A DNA stretch of 64,000 nucleotides from assembly GCF_004117055.1 (NCBI RefSeq), contig NZ_CP026363.1, positions 1,403,001 through 1,467,000 of the forward strand, given 5' to 3'. Below, piece after piece: positions 50,195-58,063 of this stretch. The notes under the pieces are model-generated. The model was not told where the DNA came from. It worked only from the letters and a program-made list of their open reading frames with translations, and did not search any database. The DNA comes from Brevibacillus agri (GTDB taxonomy: Bacteria > Bacillota > Bacilli > Brevibacillales > Brevibacillaceae). How positions within the stretch are numbered: position 1 is the stretch's first letter; each line of letters begins with the position of its first letter. Position numbers and translations under genes: made by a program.

Positions 50195-50395
50195 TTAATT
50201 TTTTGAGAGATAATTGAAAAGCCAAAAAAAGAAGATTATTGATGTTGGAAATACAATGATAAAAATTATTAGTGTCTCTTTTGGATTCTTAATCGAATCA
50301 CGAATAAAATTAGAGAAACCAAGTGTAAAGAAAAACGTGATATTTTCAAAAGCTTTGTCTGCAAGGCTTTTGTTTTGATCATCATTGTTTTTCAA
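50195..50395 (-). CDS. Small membrane protein (66 aa), unknown
   Basis: TTG 50395 has AGAGG seven bases before it; the GTG at 50404 is too close to that SD. The product is a charged N-terminus (KNNDDQNKSLADKAFENI), then an aromatic hydrophobic segment (about 22-33), and a strong TM helix at about 44-62 (ETLIIFIIVFPTSIIFFFWLF). It is divergent from the secreted protein at 50474, 78 bases apart. No family recognised. The position would suit an immunity or partner protein, but this is inference. Confidence 0.55.
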   Translation of the reverse strand: MKNNDDQNKSLADKAFENITFFFTLGFSNFIRDSIKNPKETLIIFIIVFPTSIIFFFWLFNYLSKN

Positions 50396-50473
50396 AGTAA
50401 ACACCTCTTTTGGGTTTATTACACAATATTACCATTTATTTCACTGTTAATAAATAGTAAAGGGTCATGAATA

Positions 50474-51529
50474 ATGAAGAAAATTACAAGCACACTGTTA
50501 GCTTTATCGGTTGTAGGAATGTCTATATTTTCGAATTTTGCTGTAGTACCTACAACTTTCGCGAAAAGTAGCAAGGCTTATGAAAAAATTCCTCAGCCTA
50601 AATTTGATTCTTATAAGATTGAGTTAAATGATGGATATAAAATTGTTTCCGAAAGTGTTGAAATAAACAAAAATGATGATTTCATCGAGACATCAGTTTA
50701 TTCAAGAGAGGATTTTTTTGATAATGACGGTAAATATCAAAATACTGTCCTTGAGATTTCTTCTTTCCACAATGATTTCGAGACTGGAGAGGCAAAGAAT
50801 AAATTCCTAACTAAAACGGTTCATGATGAAAAAGGAAGAAAGACGTTGTCAAGTAAAAAAACTGTCTCTTTTGAGATTACTGATTTTGAAGCAGAGATTG
50901 AAAGTTATTTTGAAGATGAAGAGGGGGCATTTGATAAAATCGAGGGGTATACTCTAGAAGACGTTAAAGAAGAGAAGGAAACAATAAATAAAGAAATTGA
51001 AAAGAATAATAATTCCATTGGTTTAAAGGCTGTTTTAGCCAGAGGAGCTTTTGACAATTATTACAACCATGATAATAAATCGGGAGACTTTGAAATTCAG
51101 GCTTTGAGTGCCTCAGCACATGAATATATTAGGATTACAGGTAATGAAGATGATGGGGATAACTCTGACTCTTTGTCGAATTTCAAGAGCTATATAAAAG
51201 CTTATGAAGATGCAGTTATTACAAAAATGGATCGAGAAGAGTTTAGAGATGAGGTAAATGCTTGGGCTAGCGGTATTTCTTCCTTCCTTACTATTGGCCA
51301 ATACGGAGGAGAATATTTAAAAGGACCAGCGGGATGGGTTAAAGGAGTTAAGTACCTTGGAAAAGCGTTCATGGTTGCTAAGTTAGCCCTTTGGACAACA
51401 CAAGCCTATGCTTCAGGGGCGGTCTTGGGTTACTCAAATATTGCAGCAGAAAATCTAGATAACGCTAGAAAAGAATTGAATTACAAAAACTGGACGAATG
51501 TAAGAATGAAGATTGTTAGCGGATACTAA
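50474..51529 (+). CDS. Secreted protein of unknown function (351 aa), candidate bacteriocin-like
   Basis: A signal peptide (MKKITSTLLALSVVGMSIF, cleavage near residue 30, TFA-KS). The middle, about 35-210, is acidic, Lys/Glu-rich and probably helical. The C-terminal part, about 250-351, has a hydrophobic Gly/Ala-rich stretch (FLTIGQYGGEYLKGPAGW, then LGKAFMVAKLALWTTQAYASG) that could insert into membranes. AAAGGG precedes ATG. Base composition is far more AT-rich than its neighbours, a sign of transfer. The overall plan, a long secreted precursor with a hydrophobic C-terminal peptide, recalls large bacteriocins such as geobacillin 26. I cannot verify homology. A strong terminator follows. Confidence 0.7.
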   Translation: MKKITSTLLALSVVGMSIFSNFAVVPTTFAKSSKAYEKIPQPKFDSYKIELNDGYKIVSESVEINKNDDFIETSVYSREDFFDNDGKYQNTVLEISSFHNDFETGEAKNKFLTKTVHDEKGRKTLSSKKTVSFEITDFEAEIESYFEDEEGAFDKIEGYTLEDVKEEKETINKEIEKNNNSIGLKAVLARGAFDNYYNHDNKSGDFEIQALSASAHEYIRITGNEDDGDNSDSLSNFKSYIKAYEDAVITKMDREEFRDEVNAWASGISSFLTIGQYGGEYLKGPAGWVKGVKYLGKAFMVAKLALWTTQAYASGAVLGYSNIAAENLDNARKELNYKNWTNVRMKIVSGY

Positions 51530-51599
51530 GAGTGTGGAGGGTATTTATTAGACTCTCAAATTATTACTCATGCGAGTTTAAGACAATGTAGGCGTAGCT

Positions 51600-51640
51600 T
51601 CCCTCCCTAATCTAATCGATGTAGGGAGGGGTGTTTTTAT
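51600..51640 (+). terminator. Terminator of the secreted-protein gene
   Basis: CCCTCCCT pairs with AGGGAGGG around a 14-base loop, then GTGTTTTTAT. The insertion sequence begins directly after it. Confidence 0.85.
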
Positions 51641-51641
51641 T

Positions 51642-53120
51642 TGAGCCTTTTGCAGATTTCTGAGCCCTTTCGTATCAAGCACTTGAAAAGCATAAAAAAG
51701 GACTTCACCCCAAGAAGGAGAAGTTTTCAAGCAACCACACACGAAAACTTTTCGAGGAAGGTGAAGTCACTTGTATATTCTCCAGCCATCACTTTTTTCC
51801 TTTGAGGAACTGCAAAAACTTGAATCGAAAGAACGTCTGCCCTTATTTTTTTCGGTTCTGGACTTACGCCCGTACGCCAAAGAATTGAGAAGCATTACGC
51901 CCCAAGGGGCAACGGGACACAGCCGCGAAGCGATTTTACGGTCTTTGTTGGCGGCTCCTTTCGAAGGAATTTCGCAATTTACTGCTCTTCATCTGAGACT
52001 CACAAGTGATTTACGCTTTCGTTACCAGTGTGGGTTTCCCATTGATCGACCCGTTCCATCCATTGCAACGTTTAGTCGCGTATTTGCTCAAATTGTCCAG
52101 AAAAGCGTTGCCGAGAAGCTGTTTTACGACCTCGTCATGCAATGCCGTGAAGAGGGAATCATTACAGGAACGACCATTGCCATCGACAGCACGGCGATTG
52201 ATGCGTATGAAAAAAAGCAACCGAAATCTCGCTGCCAAGGAACAGGAAACGCCACCTGGGGAGCCAAGTTCGACTCCTTTGGCAATAAAATCACGTGGTT
52301 CGGTTACAAAATTCATCTGGCAGTAGACGCGGACAGCGAATTGCCTGTTGCTTTAGAAGTCACTCCTGCTCACGTCAACGATGGAGACATGGCTCCTCCT
52401 CTCCTGGCACAAGTGAACAACCAAGCCAAGGAAGTGTGTAAGAATTACGTGATGGATGGTGGATACGATCATCTCAAGAACTACGAAATCGCTCATCAAT
52501 ACAAGGCACAGGCTATCATTCCTCTAAACCTCCGAAACGAGAAAGAGCCACCTGCTGGTTATACGTCAAACGGAACGCCTCGATGCAGCATGGGATTTGA
52601 AATGGTGTACGCAGGTGCTGACGGAACCCATCTCAAATTTCGTTGCCCGCATGTGATGGGAAAAGTAGAGTGCCCACACGGCTCAGCTTGGTGCTCTTCC
52701 TCCAACTACGGAATGGTCGTAAAAGTGAACGTCCACGATGATCTCCGCAGATTTTCTTTGCCACATCGGGACACAAAGAATTGGAAGAAGATGTATCACA
52801 AACGGACGAGTGTAGAGCGATGCAATGCCCGTTTAAAGGAAAACCTGACAGCGAATGATCTACATGTCGGTGGCATTCAAAAAGTGAAAACGTATGTGTA
52901 TTTGAATGCTATCGTATTATTGGTGTCTGCTCTGGCAGGAAAGAAAGCCAAGCCATCCAAAAAAACGGCCTAAGCACTCTTTTGAAAAAAGCAGCATCGC
53001 AAAATTCTGTCCGAATGCCCATCTTGCTTTTAGGCTTTACCTTATAAAAGTGGCATTTCCCACTTTACGTACCATTAAACTTCATTTTTTAAACGAAAAC
53101 CTAATTTTGCAAAAGGCTCA
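51642..53120 (+). mobile_element. Insertion sequence, 1.48 kb, DDE transposase
   Basis: The ends are perfect 13-bp inverted repeats, TGAGCCTTTTGCA at 51642-51654 and its complement at 53108-53120. They enclose one transposase gene. TTAT lies at 51637-51640, one base outside the left end, and directly after the right end, a possible 4-bp target duplication. Nothing looks degenerate, so it may be mobile. Confidence 0.85.
51771..52973 (+). CDS. Transposase of the insertion sequence (400 aa)
   Basis: An N-terminal DNA-binding region of the DUF772 type (LRPYAKELRSITPQGATGHSREAILRSLLAAPFEGISQFTALHLRLTSDLRFRYQCGF), then a DDE catalytic core: D in AIDSTAIDAYEKK, D in VMDGGYDHLKNY, and E in HKRTSVERCNARLKE. 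A Cys-bearing insert (FRCPHVMGKVECPHGSAWC) lies between. It resembles IS5/IS1182-type elements; the exact family is not settled. The start is as given (MYILQPSLFSFEELQ, GTG-TTG-type start region after GGAAGGTGAAG). Complete. Confidence 0.88.
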   Translation: MYILQPSLFSFEELQKLESKERLPLFFSVLDLRPYAKELRSITPQGATGHSREAILRSLLAAPFEGISQFTALHLRLTSDLRFRYQCGFPIDRPVPSIATFSRVFAQIVQKSVAEKLFYDLVMQCREEGIITGTTIAIDSTAIDAYEKKQPKSRCQGTGNATWGAKFDSFGNKITWFGYKIHLAVDADSELPVALEVTPAHVNDGDMAPPLLAQVNNQAKEVCKNYVMDGGYDHLKNYEIAHQYKAQAIIPLNLRNEKEPPAGYTSNGTPRCSMGFEMVYAGADGTHLKFRCPHVMGKVECPHGSAWCSSSNYGMVVKVNVHDDLRRFSLPHRDTKNWKKMYHKRTSVERCNARLKENLTANDLHVGGIQKVKTYVYLNAIVLLVSALAGKKAKPSKKTA

Positions 53121-53126
53121 TTATAC

Positions 53127-53162
53127 AAAAACAGCACGATTGTTAAGCGTGCTGTTTTTTTC
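53127..53162 (+). terminator. Terminator next to the insertion sequence
   Basis: AACAGCACG pairs with CGTGCTGTT (9 bp), followed by TTTTT. It lies outside the right inverted repeat. Confidence 0.8.
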
Positions 53163-53236
53163 TGAAATCGCAAATATTAGTTATATTATAGTGTAACTGG
53201 AAAAACAGGTTAGGAAAACTAAAGGAAGTGACAAGC

Positions 53237-53812
53237 TTGGACGCAAAGAACGCGCATTACTGGATCACTGTGATATTCGCGGGGCTGGTATTTTTGTTAG
53301 TGCTCAACTACATCCCCGCCCAAGACACTGTACAAGAACAAATCTTTGCAGAGAGAGGATATAAGATTGTAAGCCAATCAGAAAGCATCGCTACTGAGTT
53401 TATTTTCGACCCAACATGGGTTCCCCAAGCAGGAGAAAGCAAAACTATTGACTTCATTTTTTACGATGCTAACAATACTCAAATCTATGTTAGCGAGGTC
53501 AAAAATAATGGACAAATGACATATGTAAATTTGAAATTCAGCTCGAATTACAATAAAGAGGGAGGGAAGTTTGTCACTTCTACTGTGATTCACAAAGACA
53601 ACGGCCAATTGAATTATTCGGGTGTTCTAATCAAGCCGCGCTTTTATGATGTGCAAAACAACGAAGAACTTGCCATGGAGTATAGCACTGGGATAGGGCC
53701 AGATGACTTGATAACGCTAGGTTTTGGGAAAAAGGAAATGGAACAATTTAGCGGGAAGAAAATAGCTGTAAAACTAAGTAATTTAAACTTGGTTCAATAT
53801 CGAAAAATATAG
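53237..53812 (+). CDS. Membrane-anchored hypothetical protein (about 191 aa)
   Basis: TTG 53237 follows AAAGGAAG at suitable spacing; the in-frame GTG at 53228 abuts the SD. One N-terminal TM helix (WITVIFAGLVFLLVLNYI, about 9-26) anchors an exported domain of beta-rich look (YVSEVKNNGQMTYVNLKFSS). It contains GYKIVSQS, close to GYKIVSES of the secreted protein at 50474. AT-rich. No family recognised. Confidence 0.6.
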   Translation: MDAKNAHYWITVIFAGLVFLLVLNYIPAQDTVQEQIFAERGYKIVSQSESIATEFIFDPTWVPQAGESKTIDFIFYDANNTQIYVSEVKNNGQMTYVNLKFSSNYNKEGGKFVTSTVIHKDNGQLNYSGVLIKPRFYDVQNNEELAMEYSTGIGPDDLITLGFGKKEMEQFSGKKIAVKLSNLNLVQYRKI

Positions 53813-54012
53813 CTTTTCAAGGAGGAACGGAATCGCTGTCTTGTCAGTGAAACAGTCGCCACCGTTTGACCACAGATGGCGGAAGCAAAACTAAACGGTC
53901 CTTTTTTCAACTGTTGCCCACCGAGATCAGAGTTTTAAAGTCTGACTTTAAAACCCCGAATATGCGAGAGTATGTTGCTGCCACTTCCTTCGCAAAGACA
54001 GCCCCTTACCAA
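53813..54012. other. Intergenic region, no gene seen
   Basis: 200 bases between the anchored protein and the convergent sensor gene. A short frame exists but has no SD match or family similarity. Confidence 0.4.
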
Positions 54013-54055
54013 AAAAAGCGCCAAGAAGAAGGCGCGTTATGCCCCCCTCCTGGCG
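54013..54055 (-). terminator. Terminator of the globin-coupled sensor gene
   Basis: On the minus strand AGCGCCA pairs with TGGCGCT, with an inner GCGCC-like fold, then TTTTTTGG. Confidence 0.7.
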
Positions 54056-54074
54056 CTCTCCCATCGAAACAACA

Positions 54075-55097
54075 CTACCCCCTGCCCTGCAACCGGCTGC
54101 ACAGCTCATCCAGCGTTTGAATAATTGATAATAATTGCTCCGAGGATGAATCCAGTTGGTCGGCGGACTGGGAGAAAAGCGTGACTTGCTCCTCGATCTT
54201 ATGCAGTTGCTGATTGATGCTGGATAGCGATTGGTTGATTTCTTTGGAAGAAGCGTTGGACTTGTCGGCGAGCTTGCGCACCTCGTCGGCGACGACGCCG
54301 AAGCCGCGGCCGTGCTCTCCGGCTCTGGCAGCTTCGATGGCGGCATTCAGGCCGAGCAGGTTGGTTTGGGCAGATACGTCGGAGACGAAGCGGCTTAAGC
54401 TTTCGATTTCTTCGTTTTGCTGCTTGAGCACGCGCATCGATTGGACGATTTCCTCATTGTATTCCGCTAGCGTGGTGGCGGATTGGGCGAAGACGGAGGA
54501 GATTTGCAGCGCGGCTTGGGTAGTCGTTGCCAGTTCGGCGGCCATTTGCTCCATGTTGTTGCGGTAGGCGGCGTTTTCGCGCATCGTTTCGCCGATGTAC
54601 TGCTCCAAAATGATAGCCGAGTCGAAAAACACCCTTTTGGACAGCGCCTGGTAGAAGGCGTCTGGATCGGGGAGGGCGTGCAGCCGTTCTGCAAATAGCC
54701 GCAAATAAAGAGAATAGCCTCCCAAAAACCAGGAGGCAGACAAACCGATCCGGGCATGCGTCGAGCCGATGCGTTGACGGCTGGCGATATAACTTTCGTC
54801 AATGACATGGCTCGCCAATGTTTCGATGTAGTCGTACTGCATGCTTTTCAATCTGTCTACCGCGGCATTGGCGTGAATCAGTTGCCGCAGGTGCGAATGC
54901 CGCTCCAGCTCCTCGTAAAAACAGTCCACGATTTCGTGCAAGTGAGCCTGAAAAAACCCCTTCTGACTGGCTAACAGATCCAAATCCGCCTCTGTCAAAG
55001 CGTAAAACTCCAGTAATTCTCTCCACTTCTGTTCTACTGTAACTATGTTGACGACCCCTTTTTCTTGTCTGCTTGTCTGATATGTTTTGGTAAACAC
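54075..55097 (-). CDS. Globin-coupled chemotaxis sensor (HemAT-like, 340 aa)
   Basis: An N-terminal sensor globin (residues about 25-180) with proximal His at H114 ([22 protein letters not shown]), the family motif that binds heme and senses O2. It is followed by a soluble MCP signalling domain with tip [39 protein letters not shown]. There are no TM helices, so it acts in the cytoplasm with CheA/CheW. The start is doubtful. GTG 55097 has no SD, while AAAGGGG stands eight bases before an ATA at 55046. Single-gene unit. Confidence 0.88.
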   Translation of the reverse strand: MFTKTYQTSRQEKGVVNIVTVEQKWRELLEFYALTEADLDLLASQKGFFQAHLHEIVDCFYEELERHSHLRQLIHANAAVDRLKSMQYDYIETLASHVIDESYIASRQRIGSTHARIGLSASWFLGGYSLYLRLFAERLHALPDPDAFYQALSKRVFFDSAIILEQYIGETMRENAAYRNNMEQMAAELATTTQAALQISSVFAQSATTLAEYNEEIVQSMRVLKQQNEEIESLSRFVSDVSAQTNLLGLNAAIEAARAGEHGRGFGVVADEVRKLADKSNASSKEINQSLSSINQQLHKIEEQVTLFSQSADQLDSSSEQLLSIIQTLDELCSRLQGRG

Positions 55098-55162
55098 TAT
55101 TCAAATTCTATCAGAAAATTCATGGGAGAATGAAGGGATTTTGAGAATGGTTTGCTAATTGG

Positions 55163-55294
55163 TTGAAAAAAGTCCGGGAAAAACGCTTCGGAAGCGTCGA
55201 AAAGGGCCAGAAACCGAACAAAAAAAGCGAACCTAAACAAGAATCTAAAGACAAACCAAAAAGCAGGTCATCCGAGGAAGGCATCCCTCCGTGA
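55163..55294 (+). CDS. Possible small basic peptide (43 aa)
   Basis: An open frame from TTG 55163 to TGA 55292-55294 in an otherwise empty stretch. The product is Lys/Glu/Ser-rich (KKVREKRFGSVEKGQKPN), the composition of a charged disordered tail. There is no SD, so it may be chance or the end of a lost gene. Confidence 0.2.
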   Translation: MKKVREKRFGSVEKGQKPNKKSEPKQESKDKPKSRSSEEGIPP

Positions 55295-55349
55295 GCATGT
55301 CTTTTTGCGGGAGACACTTGCTTGACCGAGGGCAGCACCAGCGCTTGGC

Positions 55350-55379
55350 TTGTACATTCCTTTGGGGCAGTGCTAAAAT
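55350..55379 (+). promoter_or_regulatory. Extended -10 promoter of the SUFU-like gene
   Basis: TTGTAC (55350-55355), 18 bases, TAAAAT (55374-55379) preceded by TGC (extended -10). Transcription would start near 55386. Confidence 0.65.
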
Positions 55380-55385
55380 AAATAA

Positions 55386-55602
55386 GTATGGTTGAACACG
55401 CTGCATCGCCAATAAGACACGCACGCAAAGTATGCTTACTTTTACGGGCATGCTTTTTTGGGGCGATCACGCTTGAGAAAAATCCATCTCGACATAAAGG
55501 CAACGGAGAAAGACTGCGGAGGTCCGGGCAAAAAGACTGGCGAAGCCAAGTTTTCGCCTGGGGAACCGCACATTTTTTTCTTGTTGAAGCGGGGATATAC
55601 AT
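55386..55602 (+). promoter_or_regulatory. Structured 5' leader with two T-run hairpins
   Basis: The first hairpin is AAAGTATGC/GCATGCTTT (55426-55453), ending in T6. The second is a long imperfect stem pairing TGCGG..GGTCC..GGGC (55515-55529) with GCCT..GG..ACC..CCGCA (55556-55570), then TTTTTTT (55573-55579). A competing local hairpin, GGCGAA/TTCGCC (55539-55558), uses part of the same 3' arm. Two successive terminators and mutually exclusive folds suggest attenuation control. No known riboswitch consensus fits. Confidence 0.45.
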
Positions 55603-56139
55603 ATGCTAGTAACAGGGCAACTGATGCAACATTGCGAGCGTTTTTGGGGGAGCCGGGGAGAGCTGTATCAGGCGGAAGAGGCGGATGTGCTGATTGGCGT
55701 CTATCCGGCGTCGCGCAGGCGCGGATGGTGGACATACGTTACGCTGGAGCTGCACAAAACGGGAGCGAGCGAATGTATGCTGTATTCCTACCGCTTTCAA
55801 AAGGAAATGATTGCGCACCTCGCAACGATCGCTTCGCAGGTGATTCGTCAGTGGGAAAAAGAGCGGACGCGCGTGCAGGCAGGAGATGTGTTTATGCTTG
55901 CCGACGCTATTGTGGAGGGCTCTGTGCTGAATCACGCGGTTCTTACTCCAGCCTTTTTTGAGGAAGTCGGCTTTGAATATTATACAAACGGTACGGATGT
56001 AATCCGGTTTATGATGCTGCATGCGATTGCGGAATCGGAAGCCCGGTATGTAGAGAGCTTTGGACTGGATGCACTGCAGGAACGGTTTGCGGACGTTGGT
56101 GTCGATTCCCTGCATGTATTGCGTCCCCCTGCCATCTGA
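55603..56139 (+). CDS. Suppressor-of-fused (SUFU) domain protein (178 aa)
   Basis: SUFU-like domain: an early YVTLELHKTG strand region, the middle FMLADAIVEGSVLNHAVLTPAFF with Ser/His residues usual in the family, and the closing FMMLHAIAESEARYVESFGLDALQERF helix. Bacterial SUFU proteins are often immunity proteins of polymorphic toxins or of unknown role, and here no toxin gene is adjacent. AAGCGGGG precedes ATG 55603. The NUDIX gene follows 16 bases later on the same strand. Confidence 0.75.
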   Translation: MLVTGQLMQHCERFWGSRGELYQAEEADVLIGVYPASRRRGWWTYVTLELHKTGASECMLYSYRFQKEMIAHLATIASQVIRQWEKERTRVQAGDVFMLADAIVEGSVLNHAVLTPAFFEEVGFEYYTNGTDVIRFMMLHAIAESEARYVESFGLDALQERFADVGVDSLHVLRPPAI

Positions 56140-56155
56140 GAAGGGAGCGAGCGGG

Positions 56156-56620
56156 ATGAAAGAGATTCGGTTGAGAGTGACCGTAGTGGTTTGGCATGAA
56201 GGCAAAATTTTGGTGATCCGGGAAAAGAGCAAGAAAGGGATTTTTTACAGTTTGCCGGGCGGAAACGTGGAGTATTTGGAAGCGATACCAGATGCGACGA
56301 GAAGAGAAGTGTGGGAAGAAACGGGATTGCTCGTCGAAATGGAGCGTCTGCTGTGGGTGGATGACCGGATTGACCAGGAAGGCAACGGAAAGCACACCGT
56401 AGGGATTGCCGTGCTGGCCAAACTGGTTGGCGAGGAGACGACGCCAATCCCCGGTGGGCTGGAGGATGAGGAAATCGACTGGGCTGGCTGGGTGACGCTG
56501 GAGGAGTGGCGGGCGCTGCCGCAGTACCATAGCGCGCGGCCTGACCAGGTTTTGCAAGCGTTGAGCGACCCGGTTTATCGTCCGGGGTATATGGGGAACA
56601 TGCTGGATCAGACCAATTGA
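56156..56620 (+). CDS. NUDIX hydrolase (154 aa)
   Basis: Hydrolyses a nucleoside diphosphate linked to another group. The Nudix box is complete, from G36 through E42 to R50-E51 and E54-E55 (GNVEYLEAIPDATRREVWEETGL). AAGGGAG precedes ATG 56156; the ATG at 56060 lies inside the SUFU-like gene and is not used. The substrate is unknown. A terminator follows. Confidence 0.88.
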   Translation: MKEIRLRVTVVVWHEGKILVIREKSKKGIFYSLPGGNVEYLEAIPDATRREVWEETGLLVEMERLLWVDDRIDQEGNGKHTVGIAVLAKLVGEETTPIPGGLEDEEIDWAGWVTLEEWRALPQYHSARPDQVLQALSDPVYRPGYMGNMLDQTN

Positions 56621-56635
56621 ACGAAAAGACGCGTG

Positions 56636-56671
56636 AGCACCGTCCTGCAAAAGCGGGACGGTGCTTTTCGT
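56636..56671 (+). terminator. Terminator after the NUDIX gene
   Basis: AGCACCGTCC pairs with GGACGGTGCT (10 bp), then TTTCGTTG. Confidence 0.8.
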
Positions 56672-56729
56672 TGTTTCCCGGGTTCTCGCCGAGGAGCTGC
56701 TTGTGCGCCCCGCCCCGTCTGACCGGAAG

Positions 56730-57914
56730 CTACTTGTTATTCGCCGTTTTGCCGTTAGTCGACGGCGCTTTTTGCTTTTGCTGTATGGACGCATTTTTCC
56801 CTCTGGCAACGGCGAAAACGACGATGACGGCGGCCAGCACGGCTCCCGGCGTGAACGGCTCGGAGAGGAGCAGCCAGGCGGCGAGGATTGAGAGAAACGG
56901 CTGCAAGTACTGGGTCTGGCTGACTCGCGCAACTCCGCCCAGCGCCAGTCCGTGGTACCAGGCAAAAAAGCCGAGGAACATGCTGACGACGCTGATGTAG
57001 CCGAAGCCTGCCCAAACGGTCCAGGTGGCGTGCTGCAATTGCTCAAGCAGCGGCCCGGCGATGGGCACGACGAGAAATGGAAAGGCGATGAGCAACGACC
57101 AACTGATGACTTGCCAGCCGCCCATTGTTTTGGAAAGCTGTCCGCCAACTGCATAGCCGACTGCAGCGGAGATGACGGCGCCGAGCAGGGCGAGGTCGGC
57201 CCATTGCAGGGCGCTGAAGCCGGAGAAGACGGCGTAGCCGATAATCGTCAGGCAGGCGACGCCGCTGGAGATCCAGTACATTTTCGCAGGGCGCTCTCCG
57301 GAAAAAAAGGCGGCGGCTCCTGCGGTCGCAAGCGGCAGCAGGGCGATAATGACCGCCCCGTGGGTGGCGGGGACGCGCTCCATCGCCCACGAGGAGAAAA
57401 ACGGAAAGCCGATGACGACCCCTGCCGAGACGAGGACTAGCTGCTTGAGCTGTGCCCAGGTTGGCAGCGGAACGCGTTTCAGCCAAAGAACGAGGGCGGC
57501 GAGCAGCGCGGCAATGAGTGCGCGGCCGAGGCCGGCTGACACGGGCGACAGGGTGGTGACGACGACTTTTGTCGCGGGCAAGGTCAAGCTGAAGCTGCAC
57601 ACTCCGAGCAAGCCGTAGAGCAAGCCTGCTTTTTCGGGGGGCATGCTGTTGCCTGGAATTGGTGGTTTGGATGGCGGGCATGTGCTCGTGCTTGGTAGCA
57701 TCGTGTCGCTGTTTGACTGTCCCTGCACACCTCTGTCCGCTGCCGACTTGCCACTCAGTTGTACGGGCAGGCGACTGTTCCATATCGAGTCACCGCTCGA
57801 CTGCGCCAGCGCACTCATTTTCAACAACTCGCCATCATCCATCACTGCCCGAGCCCCCACACCCGCCACATTCCGCATCCAGCCAGCTCTCCCCAGCGAA
57901 CCTCCTGCTTTCAT
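56730..57914 (-). CDS. EamA/DMT family transporter (with an unusual N-terminal extension)
   Basis: Ten TM helices in two EamA repeats from MPPEKAGLLYGLLGVCSFSLTLPATKV (ATG 57644) to the end, a normal 304-residue DMT transporter. An AAAGGA SD fits ATG 57914 instead, which would add about 90 polar, disordered residues (MKAGGSLGRAGWM). No SD is seen for 57644 or 57701. Divergent from the MocR regulator, as in Bacillus ycxC/ycxD-type pairs, so the regulator probably controls it. The substrate may be an amino acid or related amine. A short Lys/Gln-rich C-terminal tail ends it. Confidence 0.8.
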   Translation of the reverse strand: MKAGGSLGRAGWMRNVAGVGARAVMDDGELLKMSALAQSSGDSIWNSRLPVQLSGKSAADRGVQGQSNSDTMLPSTSTCPPSKPPIPGNSMPPEKAGLLYGLLGVCSFSLTLPATKVVVTTLSPVSAGLGRALIAALLAALVLWLKRVPLPTWAQLKQLVLVSAGVVIGFPFFSSWAMERVPATHGAVIIALLPLATAGAAAFFSGERPAKMYWISSGVACLTIIGYAVFSGFSALQWADLALLGAVISAAVGYAVGGQLSKTMGGWQVISWSLLIAFPFLVVPIAGPLLEQLQHATWTVWAGFGYISVVSMFLGFFAWYHGLALGGVARVSQTQYLQPFLSILAAWLLLSEPFTPGAVLAAVIVVFAVARGKNASIQQKQKAPSTNGKTANNK

Positions 57915-58063
57915 CTGTATCCCGTCCTTTGCTTGTAAAAAATGCGAACTGTTTTTCCAGCTTAGTGGAGGACAGTCAGGAACGGTAGAGCCAATTGGCG
58001 GCAGGAGGAGTAAGCCAATTTGTCGAAGCAGTGGCACAAAGACATGGGGGGAGGCGTAGGAGG

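Noticed and set aside
51720-51765. A regulatory hairpin (GAAAACTTTTCG region) before the transposase as an independent element
   Set aside because: It is part of the insertion sequence leader and needs no separate explanation.
53866-54120. An 84-codon plus-strand frame after the anchored protein
   Set aside because: It starts without an SD and runs through the sensor gene terminator into its 3' end.
55400-55602. A c-di-GMP-I or c-di-AMP riboswitch in the SUFU-like leader
   Set aside because: Fragments such as GACACGCACGCAAAG and GGGGAACC recall those classes, but the rest of each consensus and the helix order are absent.
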